Assembly: GCA_025331445.1 (NCBI GenBank)
Contig: JAIWNE010000039.1
Location: 186,001-250,000, forward strand
Length of the DNA stretch: 64,000 nt
DNA from: Blakeslea trispora
Lineage: Eukaryota > Mucoromycota > Mucoromycetes > Mucorales > Choanephoraceae
Direction of reading: 5' to 3'
The position numbers and the translations under genes were made by a program. This document shows, in pieces, positions 12,582-24,389 of this stretch; within the stretch, counting starts at the first letter, position 1; each line of letters starts with the position of its first letter. The notes beneath the pieces are model-generated. The model saw nothing but the letters and a program-made list of their open reading frames with translations. It had not been told where the DNA came from and did no database searches.

Positions 12582-15215
12582 GTTGTGAAATAGAGAAAGG
12601 GGGGGACAAAGAAAAAAAAGAAAGAAAAAGACAAAACAACGTCTTTATAAAGACTTATTACTGATAATGCATGTGATCCATTTCAATGAATCAAATATTC
12701 CTTTTATAGGTCTCTGCGCTACCCAAGTTGTCATGAATAGAAGCATGGGAAGTTCATGCAGATAATCAAAATAAGTTCTAGTAAAGCTTGTACACTATTT
12801 CCGGAAATGATTCGTTCACGCATAAACAAATAAAAGTTTACTTTTTGGATTCTTAAATTTATGTTAACAGTGGATCACATTTGGCTTGAAGACGGTAGAG
12901 GAAATATCCACGACGAAAACAATGAACAATTGCACATCTTTGAAATGGAAGTCAATGAGGCTGAGTATCTACTCGAAGAAAAACCTGGTTAAGCAGAAAG
13001 TCTAATTAGTGCTTTCATTCACTTTGGCTCGTTATTTATGAACAATTTCTCTTTCTTTTATTCTGAATATGTTTATGTTTCGAATAAGAGCTTGAAAGAC
13101 ACTAGCTGATGACTGTTGATTTGCAATCATTAACTTCATAGCAGTTGCTCTGTTTAAGGGCATTCTCAATATAAGGGTGGGTTTTTGAAAACTATTTATC
13201 AATACAAGCTCTGAAACCAATTCTATTTGAGGGTGAGATCCTCAGGATTTTTTGGCTACCCTTAAACAAAGCGACTTACTGTAGTTGTCCCCTTGAAAGC
13301 GCACTGGGTCAAGAAAAAAATAAAGCTAAAAGAGAAAAAAAAATTAGAATTCTTTTTTTTTTTTCGGTTAACCGAGAAAATGACATGTCATGTTTCTCAA
13401 AAATGGATTTTCTGTCTTTTCATACATCTCTAAATAGAAATAGAAGAAAACCATTCGATTTTACTATATAACATACCTTTTTCACACAACACATTTGAAT
13501 GCTATTTTTCACATGAAAAAAAAAGAGACATAATCCATCCTACAGAGTACTGCGCAGATTGATCTTCTTTTTCATAACATCGTATAAACAAAACAGCAGA
13601 CCTGCCTTGATGAGATGATTCAACTTCAAGCACCAACTACACAAAGAAAGTATCAGACTTTTCTTTCTTTTTTTTTTCTGGTCACAAAATAAACTAAAAC
13701 ATTTATGCGCTTGTCAAAATTCATTTGGTGGTCTCATTTCACATTTCTTCCTGTTAAGGATTCAGATAAAAAAAAACAATGTTTTCTGGATTTATCTTAT
13801 GCAAAAATAAAAATAAAATTCTTATTGAAATAACAACAATCATGCATTTAAGCGATTTGTTTCCGTTTCTCAATCATCGAACTTGCCCAAGTTAAAATGA
13901 CTTTGTATCAAAGAGATTTGCTTATGCTAACTTTTGTTTTCGGTTAGGAACTAAAAAAAGAAAACTGGGAGACATTTAGGATTGGCTGCCTGATTATTGT
14001 ATCATGTGACACATAAGAGAAAGCATTCATAGGCTTTGTCTTTTTCTTTATAGCTCCATTGATCATTTTAGACAGACAAGAGGTTATCAAGAGTATAAGG
14101 AGATCAAGGCGTAGATGCTGCTTTTCTCTTTCCAATAATTTAGGTCGAGGAGTATGGAAGTTTGCCGAGTATGATGATTGTTTAAAACATTAGTTTAAAG
14201 GAATATTCTGATCTTGTTCAATTCCAGCCAAAGACAATTGAATAAAACAGAAAAGAAGCCTCTTTTTTTTTTACAAATGCTACCGTGTTTAGAAGACGAC
14301 GCAATTGAAAGACGAGGACCTTTCTTTTGATTGTTATTTACCAAGTAATTTTGCATAGACAACAGTATAATAAAGCCGAGTAGATGCTATCAACTAAGCT
14401 GACTGTCACTTTCACTTTATTTCATTTGTTTCTTTTAAAACCAGTCAGAATTAGCAAAAGAAATAACAGTGAAACAAGATAAAAAAGCTAATTGCATTAA
14501 ACAGACAAGATAACTCATAATTTGGATAAAAATAGCATGCAGACTTATTCATTGTGTGTCTATTAAGCAAAATGCTTTTTTGATCATCGTTGTTCTTTTA
14601 GCAATACACTATCAAGTCAATTAACTACTGAAAGCATAAGGATTGTAGTTGAAACTTCCTAAACTTGCTGAAAGAATCAAATGCTTTATAATGTGTAAGG
14701 AAGTATTTGAAGGAGATCTGATATTGTTTTGAAATACAAATGCTGTTTTTCTTTCGCTGTCAATATGTATAGCATCATGAACTTTACAAAAAAAGAAAGA
14801 AAAATAAGGCTTTTCTTTCTTTCTTACTAATGGCTCAATACAAAAAGTCGTGACTTTCACCTATTTCTATAGGTTCATCAATTTTATTTTTTTTGAATGT
14901 GCACACACCTACACACGCACACACAGACAATGAAAATGAAAAAAAAAAAGTATCTCTTCCAGCCTCTTTTCCCCCCCTTATTCTATAATATAAGAAACAT
15001 TTACATTTTTCTCTTTTAACTAGGCATTGTTTGTTTTCGTGTCATTGTTGCCATTCTTTTCAATTCAAGGTAACACACTGTACGCCATAAGCATTGTTTC
15101 TTTTTTGTATTAATTAGCCGATGTTTAATTTTAAAAAAAAAAGATAACAGTGCTGTTGGACTAGCTTTTTTATAAAAAAAAAAAAAAGGAAAAGAAAACC
15201 ATTACATAACCACCC
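12582..15215. other. Large gene-poor interval
   Basis: About 2.6 kb of A/T-rich DNA between the arrestin gene and the WNK kinase gene. One short plus-strand frame, 12861-12992, encodes 43 residues with coding-like composition (MLTVDHIWLEDGRGNIHDEN) but has no recognisable family and ends quickly. It could be a relic or a microprotein. Minus-strand ORFs at 13032-13220, 13944-14135 and 14621-14860 show no family features. Confidence 0.4.
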
Positions 15216-15277
15216 TTCTTCCTAACCCCAATCTCTCTCTTCTCCCCTCTCCCCTCCCCTTCTCCTCTTCTTCTCAG
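15216..15277 (+). promoter_or_regulatory. Pyrimidine (CT) tract before WNK start
   Basis: A strand-asymmetric C/T tract of about 60 bases ends in TTCTTCTCAG some 15 bases before the kinase ATG. Such tracts often mark core promoters of highly expressed fungal genes. The terminal CAG could also be the acceptor of a 5' UTR intron. A similar tract lies at about 50190-50218. Confidence 0.4.
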
Positions 15278-15291
15278 TTTGGACAGTTATC

Positions 15292-17338
15292 ATGCCAGAC
15301 CCTCAATCTGTCAGCTTCCAAGAAGATCTTGCCAACTATGAAGACGATCCTCTGGACAGGCCTTCTTTTCCAGGCACAAAAACCAATTATCGACTTAATA
15401 CAGCGCACGATATCATTGATCAGTCTCGCTCTCATGACTCTGAAAAGGTGCTTGAGGTATCTCCGAATGAACGTTTTGTTCGCCTAAACACTCTATTGGG
15501 CAAAGGTGCCTATAAGATTGTCTACAAGGCTATTGATCGAGAAGAAGGCTATGAAGTAGCATGGAACACAATGCAAGCAACCAAGTCGATCGATCATAAG
15601 GAAATGGAACACGAAATTGGCATTCTCAAATCTGTACGCCATCCCAACATCATTGCTTTCCATGACGCTTGGCATCATAAGAATGAGTTTGTGTTCATTA
15701 CTGAACTCATGACCTCAGGTACTTTACGCGAATATATTCGCAAGCTCAGCCTGCCCAACATCAAGATCGTCAAACGTTGGTCTCGTCAGATCCTTAAGGG
15801 ATTGGCATATCTCCATGGCTATAACCCCCCTATTATCCATAGAGATATCAAATGTGATAATATCTTTATTAACGGTGCTCATGGTGAAGTCAAGATTGGT
15901 GACATGGGTACAGCAGAGATGAAGATGGGCAAGAAATATACTATTATCGGTACACCTGAATTTATGGCACCTGAGATGTATGAGGAACAAGGGTATAGTG
16001 AGAAGGTGGATATCTATGCATTTGGTATGTGTCTTTTAGAGATGGTGACTGGCGACTATCCTTATGGTGAATGTAAGAATGCTGCTCAGATTTACAAAAA
16101 AGTATCTTCTGTAAGTATGAAATTCCTTTTTTTCTTTTCTTCATGTTTTTTTTTTTTGTTGTAGACTAACTCCAATCATGTTAAAAGGGTGTCAAACCTG
16201 CTAGTCTGTCTGAAATTCAGAATGACGAGGTCAAGAATATCATTGAGAACTGTCTAACAAATGAAGAAGAAAGAATGTCTGCTCAAGAAATCCTAGAACA
16301 TACCTTTCTTGCAGTGGAGCCTGATGTAGTCTTGTTAGCTGCAGATCCTGCTCATATTCACCTTACGCTTCAGGTGATCTTCAAAGGCATGGACAAGCTC
16401 TCGGTTAAATTTGATTTCAATGTCGAAACAGATACTGCAGAGCAAGTGGTGCGTGAAATGATTGAAGAACAAGTATTGCCCGAACGATATCAGCACCATA
16501 TCACAAAGGAGATCAATCGTATCTTGAGAGACATGGAGAAGCCAGCTATTGTCAGTAGTGAAGACAGGGAGAGTGGAGATGATGATCAGACAAAGGACTC
16601 CATCTGGAGAAGAGAAAGTGATATTCGGACCGAGTTGGAAAAGACCCGCGAACAATTAGAGAAGGCGGCTGAGCATGTTGTTGAAGTTGAGTCCAAGTGT
16701 GATGGCTATGAGAACCGAGCAATTGCTGCCGAATTGCGGTATCGAAATGCTATTCAGAGCATCTTGGAGATGAAAGAAACTCAGTTGATCACTTCTGAAC
16801 AACTTGAGATCCTCAAAAAGAAGAATCCTCGGTTTGATCATGATCTCAGAATCGACACGACCCTTTTGGCCCGTCCCACTTATGCAGAAAGCGAACCGAA
16901 AAAGACAAGTGAGCCAAGTTCTTCTCCACCCTTGACTTCAACTACACGTGAAGCTCTTGTGTCCCGCATTCTTGAAGGTATGTATTATTATGGAATACCA
17001 TTGTATTGTCCTTCCCCCTTATATTTTTCTTTTTACTTTTGCTAGAATATGCTGATGATACAGATATTGAGTTATTTGTCCGGGATTGTGCTATTGCCAG
17101 TCATCGAAACGTTGAAAAAGCACACGAATGGGCCAACAAGCTCAAGAATCAAGATATCATGACAGTGGGTGATCTTCGAGACCTACATGATGAAGATTGG
17201 GCAGGCATTGGTTTAACTGTCTTTGCTTTACGTGCATTAAAGAATATGTTAAAGGGCAAGAAACACATTGCTAGTGGCAGTGGTAGTACACCTGCTACAT
17301 CCGGCCCTAATTCAGCTCGTGTATCTCCTCCTCCTTAG
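15292..17338 (+). CDS. WNK-type protein kinase
   Basis: Serine/threonine kinase of the With-No-Lysine group. Exons 15292-16110, 16188-16977, 17046-17338 give 633 residues. The glycine loop reads LLGKGAYKIVYKA, with Lys75 where WNKs place the ATP-binding lysine, while the usual beta-3 lysine position (VAWNTMQ) holds Asn92. Catalytic loop HRDIKCDN (183-190), metal motif DMG (204-206; WNKs usually DLG, most kinases DFG), and activation segment IIGTPEFMAPEMYEEQGYSE are WNK-like, as is YAFGMCLLEMVTGDYPYGEC. After the kinase domain, KLSVKFDFNVETDTAEQVV resembles the OSR1-C/PASK-like domain of WNKs. A coiled coil and a C-terminal SAM-like segment (about 555-610) follow. WNKs control ion and osmotic responses in animals and plants; the role here is unknown. 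Confidence 0.92.
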
Positions 17339-17564
17339 TGATATGAAGAGCTTTATATACATATTTTTACAAGACAAAAAAAAAGGGATAGCAGGTCTTT
17401 CTTTTTTTTTTCTTCTTCTTTTTTTTCGGTTTACTATACCTATGTTTCCCCACTTTTCCCTCCCCCCCCCCCTTTACTTTCCTTTATATAAGTGGTTTCT
17501 CGTTTTTTTATTATTTGTAAATACATAAAATAAAATGGTTTAAAAAAAACAATAGAATCTCTGT

Positions 17565-18737
17565 TTATTTATCAACCTTGTATCGATCACGGAAAATGGG
17601 GTCTGCAATAAAATGAACAATACGTGCAGCAAGCTGTTTCACTGCAGGAGGCAAGGAACTGATAACAGAAAGAGAAAGGTATTGATAAGAGGGATAAGAA
17701 ATAATAGGCACATCCTCCTCTAAGGCATTCTTGACCAATCGACCATGCTTCTCTGCTGTGATATACAGGAACCCAACCTTCTTTGGTAATACAGATGTCA
17801 TGGGCGTATCAATGTAGCCAGGTGCAATTGTGTTTACAGTGATGCCGTCATCCTTACCCAATACCCGAAGATCTCGACAGTAACTCATGACAGCTGCCTT
17901 GGAAGCAGTATAGGCAACCATGTAGGCAGGAGCAAAAAAGACGCCACCAGAAGAGACAGCAGCAATCTGACCACCTCTACCTCGCTGTTTCATGCACTTA
18001 TAGGCTGCATTGACACAAGCAATCGTGCCCATGACATTCAGTTGGAAGACATCTTCGGCTTGGTCTAAAATAGGTGTTTCTGGAACAAAAGCGATACCTG
18101 CATTGGCAACCAGTAAATCTACATTGTATTCTAGTATCTTTTCAGGTAATTGGGAATAGACTGCTTGGGTGTCTGATACATCCAATTGAACTGTCTTTAC
18201 ATTGGGTGAGCCAAGTTCTTTACAATCTCTTGCTACCTTGTTTAGACGTTCTATATAGATTTGAAAGAGAAAAAAAAAAGATTTAATGGTTTCATCTCTC
18301 GTCCTCTTGAGCTTTATTTTCTTACCCAAGTCTCTAGCAATCAATACGAGTGAGACACCATCTTCAGCAAAAGCATGTGCGATCCCTTCTCCTATACCAG
18401 AACTAGACAGAGAGAAACTATGTCAAAAACAAACCATTTGGCTCATTCATGTGGATATTTACCTTGAGCCTGTGATGGCCACAACTCGGGGTTTATGTGT
18501 CTTCTTGTTGAAAAGAACAGCGATAGATGTCTTGATAACATCCCATCCAGTGAAAGGTAAACTAGCATAGTTTGCAAAGATGACTGCGATGTTTAAAAAG
18601 AAATCTCGTAAGGCTGCGCAAAATCGAATCATTTGTATTATTTGTATTGATAAAACAAACAAAAGAAAAAGAAAAAGAAAGAACACTGTCCCCATTTTAT
18701 GCATTCAGTAATCTGCTACTTTACCTAATTGCATCAT
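17565..18737 (-). CDS. Membrane-anchored short-chain dehydrogenase
   Basis: SDR-family NAD(P)-dependent oxidoreductase. Exons 18737-18725, 18613-18463, 18402-18326, 18250-17565 give 308 residues. An N-terminal hydrophobic segment (after MMQLALRDFFLN) suggests membrane anchoring. Cofactor motif AITGSSSGIGEGIA, then LVANAGIA, the catalytic Ser in AAVSSGGVFFAP and Tyr/Lys in YTASKAAV are all present, plus PGYIDTPMTS. The layout resembles DHRS7 or 3-ketodihydrosphingosine reductase (TSC10) types. The substrate cannot be fixed. An alternative start at 18704, without the first small intron, gives a longer hydrophobic N-terminus; I prefer the spliced form because it keeps the GCGCAG acceptor in phase. 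Confidence 0.88.
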
Positions 18738-19354
18738 GTTGGTGTATTAGAAACCCTTGCTACACCCTACCCAATTAACTGACAAACAGGAATAATAGTG
18801 ATACAAACAAATAGTAAACTTCGATCTATCATCGATTTGTTTGATTTATTTTAAAGGTCGCTCTTTTCTCTCTCTCTTTTTTTTTATTGCGGTTGATAAT
18901 CAATGATATAAAATGAAATTAACCCATAGCTAAATTATATTAAATTCTTTTATGAAAATTGCCTTAAAGAAAGGTTTTATCTACCTTAAGGTACTTCTTG
19001 ACTTATGCATGAGTTGACAAATACGCTTACATGGGAAATCTTCTTTTTTTGTTTTTAAGCAAAACAATGGCCAATGCTTTCTCTGTATTCCTTTTCTCTA
19101 TTTTTTTTTACTTATGCTTCACTTTTCTTTTCTTTTGTTGATCCAATGGCTTTGTTGGAAACTTGACAGTGTCAATCAGAGTAGGAACCTTTCATTTCAA
19201 TTGATTTTTCGAGCGGATCTCAAAGTTTCAGTTTTCGAATGACGTATCAATGGCCGCTTTTTTTCAGGTCGTGCAACTTTACAGAAGCTTTCATAGTGTA
19301 CCTATTGCTTTTTTTTTTTCTTTTAAATCTACCTATTTTCTTGTATACTCAAAG
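18738..19354. other. Divergent promoter region SDR / ARPC3
   Basis: Shared upstream region of two divergent genes. It is A/T-rich with several T-runs of 8-10 bases. No ORF with coding character and no clear repeated motif was seen. Confidence 0.6.
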
Positions 19355-20108
19355 ATGCCTGTAAGTTTCTTTTTTGGGCTATATACATACAAAACCCTAC
19401 TTTGACTGGATACACTAATAGCTTTTTTTTTATGACTTGTACAATATTTAATAAAGGCATATCATTCACAATTTAACGAAGGCGACTATCAATCTGTTGG
19501 CAACATGTACTTGTTACCCATCAAGACCAAATACAGAGGCAATGCACCTTATGGTAAGCTTCATGACAGTCAAAGAAACAATATAAAGAAGAACAACCTT
19601 ATTTGATACGCGTCTATTTTATATATTAGCTGATCCCAATACGGAAGATATTATTGATGAAGCACTCGACTTGTTTCGTGCCAACTGTCTCTTCCGTAAC
19701 TTTGAAATCAAAGGCAACGGAGACCGAGTCCTCATCTACTTGATTTTGTTTATTTCACAATGTCTCGGTTCTTTAAATAAGATGACCCCACAAAGTGAAG
19801 CCTTCAAGTCTTTAAGCACTTTGGCTGTCTCCAACTTTTCTATTCCCAGTGACCCTGCTTTCCCTTTGAATGCCATGTACCAAGCACCCACTGATAAATT
19901 CCAAGCAGGTAAGAGAAAGAGAGAGAGAAAAAAAAGGAACGATAGAAAATCTCATATGGATGTTCGTATAGACCAAATGAAGCAATATATGCAGCAACTC
20001 CGCCAAGAACTTGTCCTTCGTTTGGTTGAAAGAATTTATGTGGATGGACAATTAAGCAAGTGGTGGATGTGCTTCTCCAAGAGAAAGTTTATGAATTTAA
20101 GTCTATAG
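19355..20108 (+). CDS. ARPC3: Arp2/3 complex subunit 3 (p21-Arc)
   Basis: Subunit of the Arp2/3 complex, which nucleates branched actin at cortical patches. Exons: 19355-19360 (ATGCCT only), 19457-19553, 19630-19908, 19972-20108; 172 residues, near the usual length of about 175. It begins MPAYHSQFNEGDYQSVGNMY and contains TKYRGNAPYADPNTEDIIDE, RANCLFRNFEIKGNGDRVLI, then LNKMTPQSEAFKSLSTLAV, all p21-Arc signatures. The last intron (19909-19971) is 63 nt, in frame and stop-free, so its retention would insert a 21-residue, very basic segment. The first exon holds only two codons, like the one- to three-codon first exons of the L10a and 14-3-3 genes in this window. Confidence 0.96.
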
Positions 20109-20304
20109 ATTGTTTCGAAAGATAGACACTCTATGATCTGATACATCTGTGTGTATTACTTGTTGGATGTCTCTCTGTGTGTTCGTGTGTGTGTGTGTGT
20201 GTGTGTACATTTATTTAATTCAGTAAAGAAATCAAACTTATTTGATGCATATATGTATGTATGTATATGTGTGTTGGATTTGGTATATTTCTACTTGAGC
20301 AACT

Positions 20305-21027
20305 CTATTTCTTGTGCTTTTGTCCACTCATATCAATGCCTCGTTTAGCCCAAAATGATTTACCATAAGTAACAAGCTATAAAACAGGCACATTAGCATC
20401 CTCTTCTGATAGATATACAAACAGTCAATCCTCAAGTAAGCCTCTTACCAGTTCATCTCCTTTCTTGATCTTGCGATTGCCATTGACAAAAATGGCTACT
20501 TTGATATGTTTTGTCTTTTCGTCCATGTAGTTCATAAAACAAACATTTGGCTCAGGCCCACACCCTCTAAAATCATTACAGAACCGAGCCTCATTGCCAC
20601 AACGACCAGCATCAATACTCAAGTCAACACCATATCTTAGCACATAATCCGAAGTAGCTTCATAGCCATCTTGGTATTCGACGACACCCAAATAATCAAT
20701 GATCAGTTGTTTGGGCTGAAGTGTCTGAGCTGCAAACAAGCCATAGGCACCACAACAAGGGTGACTTGGATCAGTGATCTTCCGGATCTTGACATTACGC
20801 TTCTGTTCTTTGATTCCGGGAAATGTACCAGTCAAGTTGACATGTTGGTTTATAAAGTTGATGGTACGGCGCGGATCTTCTTTGTTTGGATTTGTAGGCT
20901 GAAACAATTCTTTCTGGTCGGCAGGAACGTTGGGCGACCAAAATAGCTTGTCAATGTATTTTGTTTCAGGTGTCCAACCAGAAGGAGGTGGTACTGTCTT
21001 GATGTCTCGCAAATAATTCATTTTCAA
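20305..21027 (-). CDS. SET-domain protein
   Basis: Probable lysine methyltransferase. Exons 21027-20449 and 20376-20305 join to 216 residues. The SET core is recognisable: GAYGLFAAQTLQPKQLIIDY, LGVVEYQDGY, RYGVDLSIDAGRCGNEARFC, NDFRGCGPEPNVCFM, and after the intron KKGDELLVTYGKSFW. RFCNDFRG replaces the more common RFINHSC; RFxNDFRG-like versions occur in small fungal SET proteins. There are no pre- or post-SET zinc clusters and no reader domain, so it is a stand-alone SET enzyme. Histone versus non-histone substrate cannot be decided. It is convergent with ARPC3, about 200 bases apart. Confidence 0.85.
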
Positions 21028-21451
21028 ACTGTTAAAAAAAATGTTGCAGAAAAAAAAAAGTATATTTTTTTTATGCGGTTGTTTAAAAGTGTATTTTTTT
21101 TCCCTTAAATGTCAGCATATTTAAACTATTTTTGTTTCTTTTATATGATGAGACTTGTTTTCTTGATTTTGTATAGCCAGCAGTAATGCTTCATTTTATG
21201 TCAACATTTCTCTACTTCTTGCAGTAAAATGCTAAAAAAAAAAGAGGAGAAGAATGGAGCAGAGTAGGGGGGAAGAGTGTGTTTCTTTTGTCAAAACTGT
21301 TCATTGTATTATTTTTTTTTGGACTCTTTTTTTGACAGTCAGCCTGAAAAAAGCTACCTGAAAAAATATTTTTATTTTGTTTCTTGATATCTGTAAATTT
21401 TGACATTTTTTCTCTATTTTGTACATATCAATTTCTTATACATAATATACC
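21028..21451. other. Divergent promoter region SET / PHD genes
   Basis: About 420 bases between two divergent starts, with multiple T and A homopolymers. No distinct motif or ORF. Confidence 0.6.
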
Positions 21452-23845
21452 ATGAGCAAGTTAGCCAAAAACCAACACCAGTCAGACTCTGACCTTTCCT
21501 TGCAACTCTCAGACGCCTCATCCCTCTCGTCTGATTCAGATCTCCGAGTTCAAGTGAATCACAAAAAACAGAACAAAAAGAAACTACATAAAAAGAAACC
21601 AAAAAAGGGCAAAACTAAAAAGAAAAGTGAGCCTCAGTATTGTGTTTGTCGAAGAGGTTATGACGGGAAAGAGTTTATGATTGAATGTGACAAGTGCAAA
21701 GGTAAAGCATTGGCATGAATACAGTATTATCCAGTTTATTAATCCCTCTCATTTCCCCGGTTCTCCTTCCCTTCCTATCTCTCTCTCTCTTTTATCCAAC
21801 AGAATGGTTTCATGGTGCTTGTGTTGGTTTGAAACCAAACTCAGTGACAGACCATTATTTTTGTAAATCATGTACTACTTTGCATCGTCGTAACTCAGCA
21901 ACCAATGTGCGAAAAAAATCAATCATCATCTTGCCTGTCATTGCCAAGTCACAATTACCTTTGAATGCTGATAAAGCTCCTTCTGATAGTCTCATTCAGT
22001 CGCAGTCGAATGCTATTATGAATATAGCCACAAATGAAGATGATGAAGATGATGATGATCTATGTATTCTTTGTGATGGAGATTGTACTTGTGGTGCTGT
22101 CACAAAAAACCCAGTATCATTACCGCCTACACCGCCACCACCACCACCTACTTCTCCTGCACGCAATCACTCGCAAAAGAAGATGTCTACCAAGATTAGT
22201 AAGTTTATATTGTTATAATCTTGATTCAACTGTCTTATTCCCTTCCCCCCTTTTTTTTTCTTTGTGAAAAAAATAAGTCATTCCAGCTGCAAGGAAGCCT
22301 GGCAAGATGATACCAAAAAAGTCAAATACATGGACAGTCAAAGATCGTCAGGATACAACAACAGATGATAGCAGCGATTCGGATATAAGCGATTTCGAAC
22401 ATATCCAAATCAAACCAGCACCAAGACGAGGCAAAAGTACCACACTATTAACTAGCATTATGGGACAAAAATCATCCAAGAAGAAGCTCTTTAAACATCA
22501 GCAGGAATTAGAAGATCATGGTGAGGACTCGGATGAAGAACTGATAGTAGATGACTTGGATGACCTTCTAGAGACAATGTCACCTTTATCAGCTTCTTCT
22601 TCAATGTCCGAAAGTGAAGAGTTTTTCACAGACGACGAAGATGATCAAATGGGAGAAGAACAAGTCGATGAAGAAGAAGAAGAAGAAGAGAATGATACAC
22701 TTGCAACATCGTCTATCACTGGCTCAAGTGTTCATATCGATTCAGGGGATGATGAAGGCATAGAACAGGCAGAGACACAAGCTATCATTGATGACATGGA
22801 ACAGTCTGAAGACGAAGGCAGTGGCATGTTTGTTGAAGGCTATACAGAGGATGAATACGGTGACGAAGAACATGAAGAGGAAGAGGAGGAGGAAGAAGAA
22901 GAGGCTGTTCCTTATCACAGTCATTGGTCATCTTCCGAAGATGAAGATGAAGAATTCGATATGACAATTGTATTACCTGCAGGCGATGATGATGAACCAC
23001 TACTAGATAGTGAAGGCACCTTGTATGACAATATCGCAGCAGCATTTATGCAAGCAATGACATCTCAACAAGCTCCAAACACAACTGGCACGAATACGCC
23101 TATCATAGGCGCAGAATACCATCCATTGTCGGCCTTTGAATTGACGAATGCGCTCAATTCAGTCATCCATCATCAATATGACGGTATTTCACGACGACCT
23201 TCATTACCAAGTAATACAGTTTCAGCGGCACATCGACATCGAGGATCTCACGACCTGTCTACTTCTGAAGCATTGAGTGCACTTGTCTTGGATAATCTCT
23301 CACTAGCTGCTTTAGAGCCTATTCAAGAACAAAAAGAGAAAGAGGAAGAGAAGAACCAACAAGAAACAATAATTGAAGACCATTCGCTCAATAAGCAAGA
23401 TAATGTTATTTGTAATATAGACTCTAGAATATCGCCTAGTCAATACTTGGAAGCATTGACAACAAGTATTATGCTTGAGCAACATAGACAACAACAGCAA
23501 CAACAACAAGAAGGCAAGCGAAAAATGGACATGTTAACAGCTGTGCATGAACAGACGGATAACGACAAAAAGAAATTACGTACTGAAGATACATATCCAT
23601 CTTCTGCACCTGCTTCACCTGCTGCTATCATAGACGAGCTAGAAGACATGATCAACAAGGAGCAAAATGAAGAGCAAGTGACTATGGATGACTTGGTAGA
23701 TACTTCTCGACTCGACAATCATTCTCCTTCACTTGATCATGAACAAGATGAACTCCTTTCTCGAGACTTGAGTCGATGGCAACGTATTCCTATTGGTGCG
23801 TTCCGCTTAATGCGATCTAAAAACAGACTATGGCTTGAACGGTAG
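21452..23845 (+). CDS. PHD-finger acidic nuclear protein
   Basis: Probable chromatin or transcription regulator. Exons 21452-21701, 21803-22198, 22278-23845 give 737 residues. A Lys-rich N-terminus is followed by a PHD finger, split by intron 1: YCVCRRGYDGKEFMIECDKC then EWFHGACVG and YFCKSC. PHD fingers usually read histone tails. A second Cys cluster, LCILCDGDCTCG, lies in the middle with poly-Pro after it. The third exon is extremely acidic (several Glu/Asp runs) and has poly-Gln. The extreme C-terminus reads SRWQRIPIGAFRLMRSKNRL, an arrangement I have seen in Ifh1/Crf1-like fungal regulators; that link is tentative. Its partner genes are unknown. Confidence 0.8.
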
Positions 23846-23971
23846 ACGATCTTTCTCTCTTCTTTTTCTCTCTTAGTCTTAATGTTGTAAATATCTCTTC
23901 ATTGTAATAAATAATAACAGTAATATTCTTTTTTTCCCCTTTCTTTCTTTTTCTTTTTTTACTTTATTCAA

Positions 23972-24389
23972 TTATTGATCATTATTGTTTGCTGCTGCTG
24001 ATGCTGCTGCCTTCTTTTCTTGGTATGCTTTTCTCCAACGCTCTTCTCGGTCCGCTTTCATTTTGTCTAAAGCACTACGTACTTCTTCAGTTGTAGAAGG
24101 AGGTCTCTATAAAATACAGGTAGCATATCAATAAGCAATGATAGAATTGAATACACGCATTAAGAAAAAAACTTACATAAGAGGTGTCAATGTTAGGCCA
24201 GAATTTGATACCTTTGACATAAGTATCATAAAAATCAGGTCCTCCAAAATATAACATGACACCTACTGGGAAGAAAACATAGAATCCAAACTAGAGAAAG
24301 AAAAGAAACTGTCAAGTCCCATAGTAGTTTTTCTTTCATTTCTTTTATCTATATTATACCTTGACTACTTCTAAACGTGGGCCACCCAT
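23972..24389 (-). CDS. PET100: PET100-like cytochrome c oxidase assembly factor
   Basis: Small inner-membrane protein for complex IV assembly. Exons 24389-24360, 24290-24177, 24106-23972 give 92 residues. It starts MGGPRLEVVKFGFYVFFPVG, the family signature, with a single membrane segment continuing to VMLYFGGPDFYDTYV. Then KFWPN, and a charged C-terminal helix (KMKADREERWRKAYQEKKAA) ending in a short Asn stretch. The exons are too short to appear as an ORF. Convergent with the PHD-finger gene, about 125 bases apart. Confidence 0.88.

Noticed and set aside
20182..20207. GT dinucleotide repeat after ARPC3
   Set aside because: Simple microsatellite in a 3' UTR, common in such genomes.
22742..23045. 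Minus-strand ORFs opposite the acidic PHD-protein exon
   Set aside because: Antisense of Glu/Asp codon runs gives Phe/Leu/Ser-rich translations without meaning.
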